Of a stretch of DNA of 64,000 nt, positions 25,217 to 35,000 are shown one piece after another. The DNA comes from Nocardia pseudobrasiliensis NBRC 108224. GTDB lineage: Bacteria; Actinomycetota; Actinomycetes; Mycobacteriales; Mycobacteriaceae. Position numbers and translations under genes: made by a program. Where the stretch lies: positions 1 through 64,000 of the forward strand of contig NZ_BDBS01000001.1 of the NCBI RefSeq assembly GCF_001613105.1, read 5' to 3'. Within the stretch, counting starts at the first letter, position 1. The number at the start of each line of letters is the position of its first letter. The notes beneath the pieces are model-generated. The model saw only the letters and a list, made by a program, of their open reading frames with translations. It made no database searches and had not been told where the DNA came from.

Positions 25217-28200
25217 GCGCATACCTGTCGCGACCGCCGCGTCGCTCCGCCCGAATGCGGCTGTTCTGCTTCCCGCATTCCGGCGGCGGCGCTTCGGTTT
25301 TCCGCGGCTGGCACCGAGATCTCCCGGGCTGGGTGGACGTGCTGCCGGTACTGCTGCCCGGCCGCGAGGAACGATCCGATGAGCCGCCCCGGGCCGACCT
25401 GAACGAGCTGGCCGACGCGATAGCCGACGCGCTGCGACCACATCTCGACGCACCGTTCGCACTGTTCGGGCACAGCCTGGGCGGCCTGCTGGCCTACGAG
25501 GTCGCACTGCGCCTACAACGCGTCGGCGCACCGACACCCGCGGCGTTACTGGTGGCGGGCCTGTCCGCGCCACACCGGCTCACACCCGAGCCGATGCACG
25601 AACTGGCCGACGAGCAGCTACTGGACCGAATCTTCGAATTGGGCGGCACCCCAGCCGAATTACGCGATGACCGCGACCTGATCCACTCCGCGCTCCCCGC
25701 GCTGCGCGCCGACGTAACAATGTTCTCCACCTACCGCCACCAACCCGCTCCACGGCTGGCGTGCCCGATCACCGTCCTCAACGGCCGAAACGATGCCCTG
25801 GCCCCACCAGAGCACGCATCCGAGTGGAACGCCCTGACCACCGCAGCCCTGCGCACCCACGCCCTACCAGGCACCCACTTCTTCGTCCACTCCCACCACC
25901 ACGAGCTGACCCGGATAATCACAGCCGAACTACGTCGCTATTCCCCACCCGACAACCGGCAACGCCCAATCGCCCCGGGAACGAGCGGCCAGGGAACCTC
26001 TGGAGCCGACTCGCACGGGCGGGGCGAACCAGACACCCGGGGAATTTCGGGGACCGTCTCGCGTGGGCGGGGTGAGCCGATCGCTGTGGTCGGGATTGGT
26101 TGTCGGCTGCCCAATGCCGATGGGCCGCAGGCGTTGTGGCGGTTGCTGGTCGACGGGGTGGATGCGGTGACCGAGGTGCCGGGGCGGCGGGCCGATCATC
26201 CGGGTGTGTATGGGCGTTTGCCTGCCGCGCCGGATGGGTTTCGTCGGTTCGGGGGATTTCTCGATGATGTCGCGGGTTTCGATGCGGCCTTCTTCGGTAT
26301 CTCGCCTCGGGAGGCCGATCGGATGGATCCGCAGCAGCGGCTGCTGTTGGAGGTGGCTTGGGAAGCGCTGGAGGACGCCGGGATTCCGCCTACCGCGCTG
26401 GCGGGTACTCGCACCGGGGTTTTCGTGGGGCAGATGGGGCGGGACTACTGGGAATTGCAGGCGCGGCACGGTTCGCTCGATCTGCATGCCCTGACCGGGG
26501 GTGGGCTGGCGTCGTTCATGTCCGGCCGCATTTCGTTCGCGCTGGATCTACGCGGTCCGAGTGTTTCGGTCGACACGGCCTGCTCCTCGTCGCTGACCGC
26601 GGTGCATTTGGCCTGGCAGAGTTTGCAACTCGGGGATTCGGACCTGGCGTTGGCGGCGGGGGCGAATCTGGTGCTGCTGCCGGAACTGGCCGCGGTCTAC
26701 GAGCAGGTCGGGTTGATGTCGAGGCAGGGGCGGTGTCGCTTCGGCGATGCCACCGGTGACGGGTTCGTGCGCTCCGACGGCGTCGGCGTGGTGGTGCTCA
26801 AACCGCTGGCGCGAGCGCGCGCCGACGGTAATCGCGTCTACGCGGTCATCGCGAGCAGTGCGAGCAATAACGACGGCAGCGGCGGCGGCTCCCTGGTCGC
26901 CCCGGCTCAGGACGCCCAGGAGCGACTGCTGCGCGACGCATTGGACCGCGCGGGCATGGATCCCGCCGCGGTGGATTATGTGGAAGCCCACGGCACGGGC
27001 ACCAATACCGGCGACGCCATCGAATTACGTGCTCTGTCAGCAGTATTCGCCGGAACGCGCCCGGCCGGACGACCCTGCCTGGTCGGTTCGGTGAAGACCA
27101 ATATCGGCCACCCCGAGGGCGCGGCCGGAATCTCCGGATTCATCAAAACGGTGCTGAGCCTGCATCATCGGATGATTCCGGCCAATCCGCTGCTGACCGA
27201 GCCACATCCGGTCCTGCTCGAACCGGATACCCCGCTGCGGGTGCCGACCGAACCCGTTGCGTGGCCGGAGGATTCGCTCCCGGTGGCGGGCGTGACATCC
27301 TTCGGTCTGTCCGGCACCAATGTGCACGTGGTACTCACCGCCGCGCCAGCGCAGGCGGATCCGGGTGATGACGAGGCGTCGCCGCTGGTGCTGCCACTGT
27401 CGGCGCGCGATCCCGGTGCGCTGCGTGCGCTCGCGTCCGCCTATGCCGACCGGCTCGACGGCGCGGATCCGGTGACCGCCAGACGTGTATGCGCCGTCGC
27501 CGCGCGCGGTCGGGCACATCACGAATGGCGTTCCGCGGTGGCCGCTCTCGACGGCGACGGACTCGCCGCCGCGTTGCGGGACCGAGCGTCCGAGGAGATC
27601 TCGCAGCGGCCCGGCGGCGGAGTGCGCATCGCATTCGTCTTCCCCGGCCACGGCAGCCAGTGGGTGGGAATGGGCCGCGAACTGCTCAACACCTCGGCCA
27701 CCTTCCGGGCCGCCATCGAAAACTGTGACGCGGCAATCCGATCCGAGGCCGGATGGTCGCTGCTGAAGGTGCTGGAAGCGGACGACGGGGAGCAACTGGC
27801 GCGAACCGCGGTGATCCAACCGGCCGTCTGGGCCATGCAGGTGGCATTGGCGCAGCACTGGCGCTTCTGGGGAGTTCGACCCGATGTCGTCATCGGGCAC
27901 AGTTTCGGCGAGGTGGCCGCCGCGACGATCGCCGGGGCGATCGAGCTCGACGACGCCGCCCGGCTCATCTGCCGTCGCGGCGAACTCACCGCGCAGGCCG
28001 ATGGCCTGGGCGGAATGATCGCGGTGACACTGCCTGCCGCCGAGGCGGAGGCGGCGGCCGCGCGCTATCACGATCGGATCGTGGTGGCCGCGCGCAACAG
28101 CCCACGCCTGACCGTGCTGTCCGGCGAACACGACGCGCTCGAGGAGCTGCTCGCCGAACTCCAGGGCGCCGGGGTGCGTGCCGGGCGGGTGCGGATCAAC

Positions 28201-29010
28201 TTCGCCTCACACAGCCGATTCATGGATCCGCTGCGGCCGCGGCTGATCGACGCGCTCGCCGGGCTGCGGGTGCGCCCGGCCGCCGTGCCGTTCCGGTCGA
28301 CGGTCACCGGCGAACGCATGTCCGGACCCGATCTCGACGCGCGGTACTGGGCCGACAACCTGCGCTCCTCTGTGCGGTTCGCCGATGTGATCGCCGCCGA
28401 GAATGCCATGGGCCCAACTGTTTTCCTGGAGATCAGCCCGCATTCGGTACTCGCACCCGCCATCGAGCAGTGCCTGGCCGTCGATACGCACGGGCACGGG
28501 ACGGTGGTGCCGGGGCTGCGTCGCAAGGTATCGGAGACCGCCCGCCTGGCGGAACTCGCCGCCCGGCTCTACACCGCCGGGGTCGATCCGGATTGGACCG
28601 CGATTCATCCGACGCTCACACTCCCGGACGAGGTGCCGACCTATCCGTGGCAGCGTCGGCGCACCTGGTTCACGACCGACTGGTCGGCGGAGGCGGACCG
28701 AATCCCCGCGGAGCCCGCCGCGCCGCCACCGCCGCCCGCGACCGCCGGTGGCCTCGTGGGCGATCTGACCGCCGAACTCGGCGCGGTGCTCGGCCTTGCG
28801 GCGGAACGGATTCCGCGACGACGTCCGCTGCGCGAGGTCGGCTGCGATTCGCTGGCCGCGGTCGAGATACGCGCCCGGCTCGAGCAGCGGTGGCAAATCC
28901 GGATTCCGTCGAGCACGGTGCTCGGCGCGAGCGTGGAGGACCTCGTCGAAGCGATCACCGCCGTCCACCCGGATGCGGATGGCGGGCGAGAAAGGGAGGG
29001 ACAGTCGTGA
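25213..29010 (+). CDS. Monomodular polyketide synthase with N-terminal thioesterase (TE-KS-AT-ACP)
   Basis: This 1265-residue megaenzyme starts with a complete type II thioesterase (GHSLGG, Ser88; His222). It continues through a Gly/Ser/Arg linker (about 242-288) into KS, AT and ACP with no stop codon. The KS has DTACSSSL (Cys457), EAHGTGT (His593) and NIGHPEG (His633). The AT has GHSFGEV (Ser897) and NFASHS, nearer the methylmalonyl-type YASH than the malonyl-type HAFH; specificity is uncertain. The ACP has GCDSLAA (Ser1213). There is no KR, DH or ER, so one condensation to a beta-keto thioester is expected. The likely starter is the hydrazonoacetyl unit on the free ACP. The TE may off-load or proofread. 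The ATG at 25213 overlaps the ACAD stop; the TGA overlaps the next GTG. Confidence 0.9.
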   Translation: MSAYLSRPPRRSARMRLFCFPHSGGGASVFRGWHRDLPGWVDVLPVLLPGREERSDEPPRADLNELADAIADALRPHLDAPFALFGHSLGGLLAYEVALRLQRVGAPTPAALLVAGLSAPHRLTPEPMHELADEQLLDRIFELGGTPAELRDDRDLIHSALPALRADVTMFSTYRHQPAPRLACPITVLNGRNDALAPPEHASEWNALTTAALRTHALPGTHFFVHSHHHELTRIITAELRRYSPPDNRQRPIAPGTSGQGTSGADSHGRGEPDTRGISGTVSRGRGEPIAVVGIGCRLPNADGPQALWRLLVDGVDAVTEVPGRRADHPGVYGRLPAAPDGFRRFGGFLDDVAGFDAAFFGISPREADRMDPQQRLLLEVAWEALEDAGIPPTALAGTRTGVFVGQMGRDYWELQARHGSLDLHALTGGGLASFMSGRISFALDLRGPSVSVDTACSSSLTAVHLAWQSLQLGDSDLALAAGANLVLLPELAAVYEQVGLMSRQGRCRFGDATGDGFVRSDGVGVVVLKPLARARADGNRVYAVIASSASNNDGSGGGSLVAPAQDAQERLLRDALDRAGMDPAAVDYVEAHGTGTNTGDAIELRALSAVFAGTRPAGRPCLVGSVKTNIGHPEGAAGISGFIKTVLSLHHRMIPANPLLTEPHPVLLEPDTPLRVPTEPVAWPEDSLPVAGVTSFGLSGTNVHVVLTAAPAQADPGDDEASPLVLPLSARDPGALRALASAYADRLDGADPVTARRVCAVAARGRAHHEWRSAVAALDGDGLAAALRDRASEEISQRPGGGVRIAFVFPGHGSQWVGMGRELLNTSATFRAAIENCDAAIRSEAGWSLLKVLEADDGEQLARTAVIQPAVWAMQVALAQHWRFWGVRPDVVIGHSFGEVAAATIAGAIELDDAARLICRRGELTAQADGLGGMIAVTLPAAEAEAAAARYHDRIVVAARNSPRLTVLSGEHDALEELLAELQGAGVRAGRVRINFASHSRFMDPLRPRLIDALAGLRVRPAAVPFRSTVTGERMSGPDLDARYWADNLRSSVRFADVIAAENAMGPTVFLEISPHSVLAPAIEQCLAVDTHGHGTVVPGLRRKVSETARLAELAARLYTAGVDPDWTAIHPTLTLPDEVPTYPWQRRRTWFTTDWSAEADRIPAEPAAPPPPPATAGGLVGDLTAELGAVLGLAAERIPRRRPLREVGCDSLAAVEIRARLEQRWQIRIPSSTVLGASVEDLVEAITAVHPDADGGREREGQS
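26011..26078 (+). repeat. Imperfect 20-base direct repeat in the TE-KS linker
   Basis: Positions 26011-26030 and 26059-26078 match at 16 of 20 bases and encode SHGRGEP and SRGRGEP. They flank the junction between thioesterase and ketosynthase. Codon choice also changes here, from C/A-ending upstream to G/T-ending downstream. This is compatible with a fusion of two formerly separate genes. Confidence 0.5.
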
Positions 29011-29981
29011 CTGTGCCGTCGCTACCGGAACACGATCCGCGCGACCCAGTGGAAAGCGCGGTGATCAGCAGACTCGTCGGGAATTGGCATCGGCGCGCGA
29101 TGGTCAAGCGCCCGGAGCCCGATCTGGACGAGCTGTTCGAACCCACCCGTCCCGACTATCCGGAAGGTCTCATCCCCTTCCGGGACCATCCGGCCTACCG
29201 CGCGCTCGACCCCGATATCAGGGCGCGCATGCTGGGTTGGGGCTGGGTGGCATTCAACAAACACATCATGGATACCGAACAGCACGTGGTGAACCCGACG
29301 TTCTCCCTGATCATCGAGGGCACATTCGATACCGGCCTGAATATGGAGATGCTGAGCACCGCGATGACCCAGGCGATGGTCGACGAGCAGTACCACACCC
29401 TGATGCATCTCAATGCCAGCTCGGTGATGCGGCGTCGACGCGGCTGGCGAATGCCCGAGCAGGCATTGCCGCTCGGGCACAAGGCCGCTCGGCTCCGGCA
29501 GCGCATGGCGGGGAGCGAGGAATCCTGGCAGCGTGATCTCGGCGCGCTCGCCTTCACCACGGTCGCCGAGATCTCGATCAACTCCTATCTCGATCTGATC
29601 GCCGCCGACGATGAGATCCAACCGATCAACAAGATCACCGCGGCAATGCACAATCGCGACGAGTACTGCCACTCCTCGATCGCCGACGAGATCGCCAAGG
29701 CGGTCTACGACCGGCTGGGTCCGGCCGAGCGCGCCCTGTTCCGGGAGGCGTTGGTCGATGGGCTGGAGGCGTTCGCCGCCAACAACTTCCCCGTCTGGCA
29801 TCGCATCGTCGACCTGGTGGGGATCGAGGGCGGCCATGAGATGCTGCGGGAAGTCGAGTACGATCCCTCCTCGAAGCTGTTGCTGTCCAATTTCAGTGGG
29901 CTGCACAAGTTCTGCAGCGAACTGGACATACTCGAGGAGCTCCCGTTCGACTGGTCAACCGTGACGGTCGGGGAACCGTGA
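29007..29981 (+). CDS. AurF-like non-haem diiron N-oxygenase
   Basis: This 324-residue helical protein carries the diiron ligands expected for the AurF/CmlI N-oxygenase family: IIEGTFDTGLN near 108, DEQYHTLMH near 125-133, AEISINSYLDLIAADDE near 190, and HNRDEYCHSSI near 214-224. Known members oxidise aryl amines to nitroso or nitro groups, and one makes an azoxy precursor. Here no aryl amine is suggested, so a hydrazine, hydrazone or derived nitrogen is the likely substrate; this is inference. The GTG start at 29007 overlaps the PKS stop, and its stop overlaps the transporter start, so it is firmly part of the operon. Confidence 0.85.
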   Translation: MTVPSLPEHDPRDPVESAVISRLVGNWHRRAMVKRPEPDLDELFEPTRPDYPEGLIPFRDHPAYRALDPDIRARMLGWGWVAFNKHIMDTEQHVVNPTFSLIIEGTFDTGLNMEMLSTAMTQAMVDEQYHTLMHLNASSVMRRRRGWRMPEQALPLGHKAARLRQRMAGSEESWQRDLGALAFTTVAEISINSYLDLIAADDEIQPINKITAAMHNRDEYCHSSIADEIAKAVYDRLGPAERALFREALVDGLEAFAANNFPVWHRIVDLVGIEGGHEMLREVEYDPSSKLLLSNFSGLHKFCSELDILEELPFDWSTVTVGEP

Positions 29982-31195
29982 CATCCGAATCGAAGGGCGG
30001 CGCCACGGCGCTCGTCTCGGATTCCGCTGTGGCGGTGCCCATTTGGCTCGCGGCGGTCGGGGTCTCCCTGGTCGCGTTGAATCTGCGGCCGCCGATCACG
30101 GCGATTTCGACACTGCTGCACCAGGTTCAACAGCAGGAGGGTTTCAACAGCACGGTGGCCAGCCTGCTGGTGGCGGTGCCGATCGCGTGCTGGGTTGGCT
30201 TTTCCGGACTCACCCCGCGCATCGGACGCAGGGTGGGCCTCAATCGCACCATCGGATTCGCCCTGATCGTGCTGCTGGTGGGCTTCGGTATCCGAATGCT
30301 GCCCAGTGTGGCGGCGCTGTTCGTGGGTACGGCGATCATCGGCCTGGCCATCACCGTCGGCAATGTCCTGGTTCCGGCCGCGATCAAGCGCGATCATCCC
30401 GCGCATGCGGGACTGCTGACCGGGCTCTACACCATGTCCCTGTATATCGGGGCGGCCGCTGCCGCGGGAATCACGCTGCCGTTGCAGCACGCCACCGGCT
30501 TCGGTTGGCGCGCGACGCTCGGGCTGTGGGCCGTGCCGGTGGTCGTCGCGTGGGTGGTGTGGTTTCCGCAGCTGCGGGCGCGCGATCACACCGGTGCCGC
30601 CACCGCGCCCGAGACCGGGTCGCCGAGCCTGTGGCGTCAGCCGCTGGCCTGGGCGGTGACGTTCTTCTTCGCCATGCCCGCGCTGCTGTTCTACACGGTG
30701 TCGGCGTGGCTGCCGACGATTCTCATGGACGCGGGCATGGACGCCTCGTTGGCGGGCGGCATGCTCTCGGTCGCCAATCTGGTGGCGGTGCCGTCGGCGC
30801 TGATCATGTCCATCGTGTCGAATCGCAGCGCACAGCAGGTCTGGGCCGCGGCGTCGACCGGCGCGCTGTCGGCGGCGGCCTTTGTGGGGCTGCTGATTTC
30901 GCCGACCGGATGGGCCGTCGTATGGATGGTTCTGCTCGGCGCGGGGCTCGGGGCGGGCACCGCGATCGGGTATTCGCTGCCCCTGCTGCGCTCGCGTGAG
31001 GCGCAGACCACGGCGAAGCTGACCGCGATGAGCCAGATCGCGGGCTTCGCCCTCTGCGCGGTCGGTCCGGTGCTCGCCGGTGCGCTGCACGATCTGACCC
31101 ACGCCTGGACCGCGGTATTGCTCCTGCTGGTGATACTGGCCGTCGTGCAGATCATTTCGGGTGTGCGGGCGGGCAGCGCTCGGTTCGTGTCGTGA
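29978..31195 (+). CDS. MFS transporter, CynX/NimT type, predicted product exporter
   Basis: This 405-residue protein has about twelve membrane helices. Its N-terminal LNLRPPITAISTLL segment and NVLVPAAIKRDHP loop are typical of the CynX/NimT (cyanate/nitroimidazole transporter) branch of the major facilitator superfamily. Coupled by a GTGA overlap to the diiron oxygenase gene, it probably exports the cluster's product and may provide self-resistance. The natural substrate cannot be read from the sequence. Confidence 0.82.
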   Translation: MTSESKGGATALVSDSAVAVPIWLAAVGVSLVALNLRPPITAISTLLHQVQQQEGFNSTVASLLVAVPIACWVGFSGLTPRIGRRVGLNRTIGFALIVLLVGFGIRMLPSVAALFVGTAIIGLAITVGNVLVPAAIKRDHPAHAGLLTGLYTMSLYIGAAAAAGITLPLQHATGFGWRATLGLWAVPVVVAWVVWFPQLRARDHTGAATAPETGSPSLWRQPLAWAVTFFFAMPALLFYTVSAWLPTILMDAGMDASLAGGMLSVANLVAVPSALIMSIVSNRSAQQVWAAASTGALSAAAFVGLLISPTGWAVVWMVLLGAGLGAGTAIGYSLPLLRSREAQTTAKLTAMSQIAGFALCAVGPVLAGALHDLTHAWTAVLLLLVILAVVQIISGVRAGSARFVS

Positions 31196-31227
31196 CTCCC
31201 ATCCCCACTACCGATGAGGACATCGTC

Positions 31228-31710
31228 GTGCCCAAATCCCACCATTACGAGCTGGATGTGACCTGGACCGGCAATACCGGCACCGGAACCAGCGACTATC
31301 GCGAATTCTCGCGATCGCACGATGTCAGCGCCGACGGCAAACCGACGATCGCGGGCACCGCCGATCCGGCATTTCGCGGCGCGCCGGACCGCTGGAATCC
31401 CGAGGAATTGCTGGTGGCCTCCCTGTCTCAGTGCCATATGCTGTGGTTTCTGGTCCTGTGCGCGCGGGCGGGCATCGTGGTCACCGACTACACCGACCAT
31501 CCCTCCGGCGCCATGGTCGAAAATCCGGACGGCGGTGGTCGTTTCACCGAGGTGGTGTTGCGTCCGCGCGTGACGCTGGCCGACCCGCAGCAGGCCGACC
31601 GCACCCCGGAGCTGCACGAGCGCGCGCACTCGCTGTGTTTCATCGCCAATTCCGTCAACTGCGATGTTCGATGCGAACCGGAAGTGGTGGGGACGGGGTC
31701 GCCCGGGTAG
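31228..31710 (+). CDS. OsmC-family peroxiredoxin-like protein
   Basis: This protein of about 160 residues has the OsmC fold with two conserved Cys: ASLSQCHMLWFLVLCARAG near residues 62-80 holds the first, and LCFIANSVNCDVRCEP near 140-155 the second region. OsmC/Ohr proteins reduce organic hydroperoxides or handle reactive thiols. The GTG at 31228 is chosen because GAGGA lies eight bases upstream and family members begin with PKSHHYELDVTWTG; a coupled GTG at 31192 overlapping the transporter stop is possible. It may be the last gene of the hydrazine operon, as redox protection, or an unrelated neighbour. Confidence 0.8.
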   Translation: MPKSHHYELDVTWTGNTGTGTSDYREFSRSHDVSADGKPTIAGTADPAFRGAPDRWNPEELLVASLSQCHMLWFLVLCARAGIVVTDYTDHPSGAMVENPDGGGRFTEVVLRPRVTLADPQQADRTPELHERAHSLCFIANSVNCDVRCEPEVVGTGSPG

Positions 31711-31884
31711 CCGCGGTGGCGAACCAGGCTCCGATCAGCGGCAGCCCCGCCCCGACGGCCGGGATCGGTGCGATGGTCGCGCCGAGCAGCGCCCAGGCAG
31801 AGAACAGGCCGAAGACCGGCACCAGGAATATGGCCGAGGCGGCCGTCGCGGGGCCGACCGCGTGGACCGTGCGCCTGATATGGC
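31695..31884 (-). pseudogene. Remnant of an EamA/DMT-family transporter C-terminus
   Basis: Read on the minus strand, this stretch encodes VGPATAASAIFLVPVFGLFS followed by another hydrophobic segment ending LIGAWFATAA. This is the familiar last helix pair of EamA (RhaT-type) drug/metabolite transporters. No start codon or N-terminal half exists; the frame runs directly into the AraC remnant on the right. About 60 residues survive of an expected 290 or so. It appears to be a decayed gene at the edge of the hydrazine operon. Confidence 0.6.
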
Positions 31885-31885
31885 A

Positions 31886-32075
31886 TGGCGCCCAGCGATT
31901 TCCACCGTCGGCTGCGACTGTGTGCGGCGCGGCGGATGATCGCGCGGGGGCGACCGATCGCCGAGGCCGCCGATGCGGCGGGCTTCGCCGACCGGGCCCA
32001 CCTCCCGGCGGTTCCGTCGCTGTTGGGGCAGCACCCCGGGCATCTATCGCGCGACCCGACTACGGGTTCGACAGA
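31886..32075 (+). pseudogene. Remnant of an AraC-family regulator C-terminus, frameshifted
   Basis: The plus strand encodes LCAARRMIARGRPIAEAADA then AGFADRAHL. After a one-frame shift near 32010 it continues RRFRRCWGSTPGIYRATRL. Together these form the second helix-turn-helix of an AraC regulator. The N-terminal part is absent and the frame is broken. It abuts, back to back, the remnant of a divergent EamA transporter, so a deletion seems to have removed the front halves of a once divergent pair and their shared promoter. Its end overlaps the helicase gene. Confidence 0.6.
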
Positions 32076-35000
32076 TCCAGGAAGGCGGCCAGATCGGCCA
32101 GCTCCGCGGGGGTTTCGGGTAGATATTCGGTGAGCAGGGCCGAATGCACGATCACCGCGGCCCACATGGCGCGCGAGACCGCGGTGGTCAGCCAGTGCCG
32201 CGAGAGCAGCGCGCCGATGCCGTGCGGCGCGTCGGCGGGTGTGGAGGTTGTGGTGGAGATTAGGACCACCGCGGCCTCGCGGCCCTGGAAGCGTTCGGTC
32301 GTGCCGACCACCACATCCTCGATCCGCGCGCGGGACAGCAGGGTTCGGATCCGGGCCACCTGCGCGTGATACGGCGCGACCACCAGGATGTCGTGCGGAT
32401 GGAGTTTGCGCATCACCGCGCCCTGCTGCCAGGGCAGGCCCAGTAGCGCGCGCACCTGCCGCACGATTTCGCGGGCCTCCTCGGCCGATTCGGTGCCGTT
32501 GCCGCGATGTTCGACCGGAGCCATTCGCACGCCGGGTGAGATATCGGCCAATTCCCTTGCCAGCGTGACGGTTTCGTTGGATCGCAGCCGATCGCCGTAG
32601 CGCAGCCGCGATACCGGCCCGCACAGCTGCGGATGCATGCGCCAGGTGCGATCGAGGAAATATCCGAAATCCGGTGGCAGCGTGGTCGCTTCGCCGACCA
32701 GCCGTCCCAGGGCGGATTCGGCGACCGGTTCGGGATGAACGCCGTGGGTGGGCAGCGGCGCGGGATCGCCGAGCAGCAGCAGGTTGCGCGCACTGCCCGC
32801 CAGCGCGACGGCGTCGGCGAGCGGGAAATGTCCGGCGTCGGGGATGACCAGCAGGTCGAGACTGCCGGGCGGAATGCGGTCGGGATCGGCGACATCGCCG
32901 GGCAGACCGCCGATCACACAGCCGTTCACGGCATTGTCGAGGAAGCGGGGATAGCGGTCCGGATCGATCGTCAGCCACTCCGGCGCCACCTCCTGCGCAT
33001 CGGATTTGGCCACCAGCTCCGGTAGCACCCCGGCCCGCACGACCGCGTCGAGCACCTCCTCGACCGCCGAATGCGAACCCGCAACCACGCCGATGCGCCA
33101 GCTGTGCCGGGTGACCAGCCGCTCGATCACCCGTGCGCCGGTATCGGTCTTACCGGTGCCGGGCGGACCCTGTACGGCGACATAGGAATCGTCGAGATCC
33201 AGCACCGCGGCCGCGACGGCGGCGGCGTGATCGCCGAACACCTCCGGTAGCGCGGCGCCGGATCGCGTGCGCGGGCGACGGCGGCACAGCAGATCGAATG
33301 CGGCCGTCAGGGGCGCCTCGGGCAGCGTGCCCAGTAGCTCGTTGGCGGTGTATTCCAATGCGGCGGCGATGTTCTCGTCGCTGCCGGGCGGGCGCGGCAC
33401 GATCGCGACCGGTAGATCGTCATAGGGTGCGCAGCCCTCCGGTAGCGATTCCTCGACCCGCACGATGTCGTCGAAGTTGTCGTCGCGCGCACACCCGAGC
33501 ACCGTGGCCGTCGCGATCGCCCGGCGGCCCGGTGCGGCGGTCATACCCGGGACGGGCCGGTCGTAGAGGGTGAGCACCGGTGTGCCGGGCGGCGGTGCGC
33601 TGCCGGTGCCGAGCCGTCCGGTCAGTTTGAGATAGCGGCGCATCGGGCGCTGACCGGTGCTGTGCCATTTGGTATCCACCGTGCCCCAGTCGGCGACCAG
33701 AACGCCCGGGGTATCGGCCCATTCGGCGATCGGCCGGTGCAGTCGATCGGCATGCGCCCAGTGCAGCGGCTGGCGCTCGCGCCGGTGATAGGCCAGCACG
33801 GCCGCGGTCAACGCGGCGATGTCCTGTGCGGGCGTGCGGGGTTCGTCGGTGTCGAAGGCGAATTCGCGCAGGGCCGCCTCGACCGCCGAGGGAGCCTCGG
33901 CCATGGTGTCGCGCGGGGCCGGGCGTGCTCGCACGCCGTGCTCGTCGGCCAGGGCGCGCAGCCGGTCGCGCACCAGCAGGGTCAGCGCACACTCCGATTC
34001 CATGGGATCGCCGTCGGATTCGGGCACGCGGTCCAGCAGGGTCGTCAGATCGCCGAGGCGATAGGCGCGCTCGCCGATCATCAGTGCCGCCCGCACGATC
34101 GGATACAGATCCAGCAGCGAACCCAGCAGATCCGCGGCGATCTCCTCGTCCACGCCGCAGCGCGCGCACAGCTCGGCCAGCAGTTCCCGGGCGGGTGAGC
34201 GGTAGTGGTAGACGCGCAGATCGGGGTGGTGTTCCTGGCGATCGGCGAGGAATTCCAGCAGGGCGGCCGGATCGTGGGCGATATCGAAGGCGTGGAACAG
34301 GATTGCCGCGGGCTGTTCACCCTCCTCGGTGGCGCGGGTCGGCGCGACGCCCACGCCGACCACCGTGGGCGGGGTTCCGGCGAGGGTGAGGAAGACGTCG
34401 CCCGGCGTGGCCGCGGGCAGCGCCGCGAGTGCGGCGGCATCGGTGACCGTGCACACCGGCTTTCCCGTCCGCTCGCGCTGCAACTGCAACCCGGCCTGGC
34501 GGCGCAGCACCGAGAAGGTCTGGGTCGCAACGCCACTCACGGCGGTGTCGGTGCGGGCCAGGCGATCCACGGTGGCGATCCCGGCGGCGTGCAGCTGGGC
34601 GCGCACCGCGGGGCGCATACCCGCGACCAGCAACAGATCCCGGCCGGTGACCAGCTCGTCGGTGCAGGTCGAGCAGTGGCCACAGGCCAGATAGCGGCGA
34701 TCGCCCCACTGCACCGGCAGCAGTTCGTCCTGTTTGGCCTCGAGTACGGTCGCCACCCGGCGGCGGCGCGCGCGGGCGACCGTCATGGCGTCGGACAGAT
34801 CGTGGTGACGCTCGGTGCCCGCGCTCCGGACGATCGCCTGCCGGTGCACGCCGAAACCATTGCGCTGCAGGGCCTCCGCGCAGGCGGCCAGCCGAATGAG
34901 GGTGACGACGACGGGTGCGTCGGTGACGGCGTAGAGCTGATAGGTCGTCTCGGGCGCGGCCGCATCCGGTTCGGGGTCGGCGGCCGGACCCGCGGCGGCC

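Noticed and set aside
16210..31195. A triacsin cluster
   Set aside because: There are no nitrite-forming or N-nitrosating enzymes and no multi-module PKS for the long acyl chain; only the hydrazine half of that pathway is shared.
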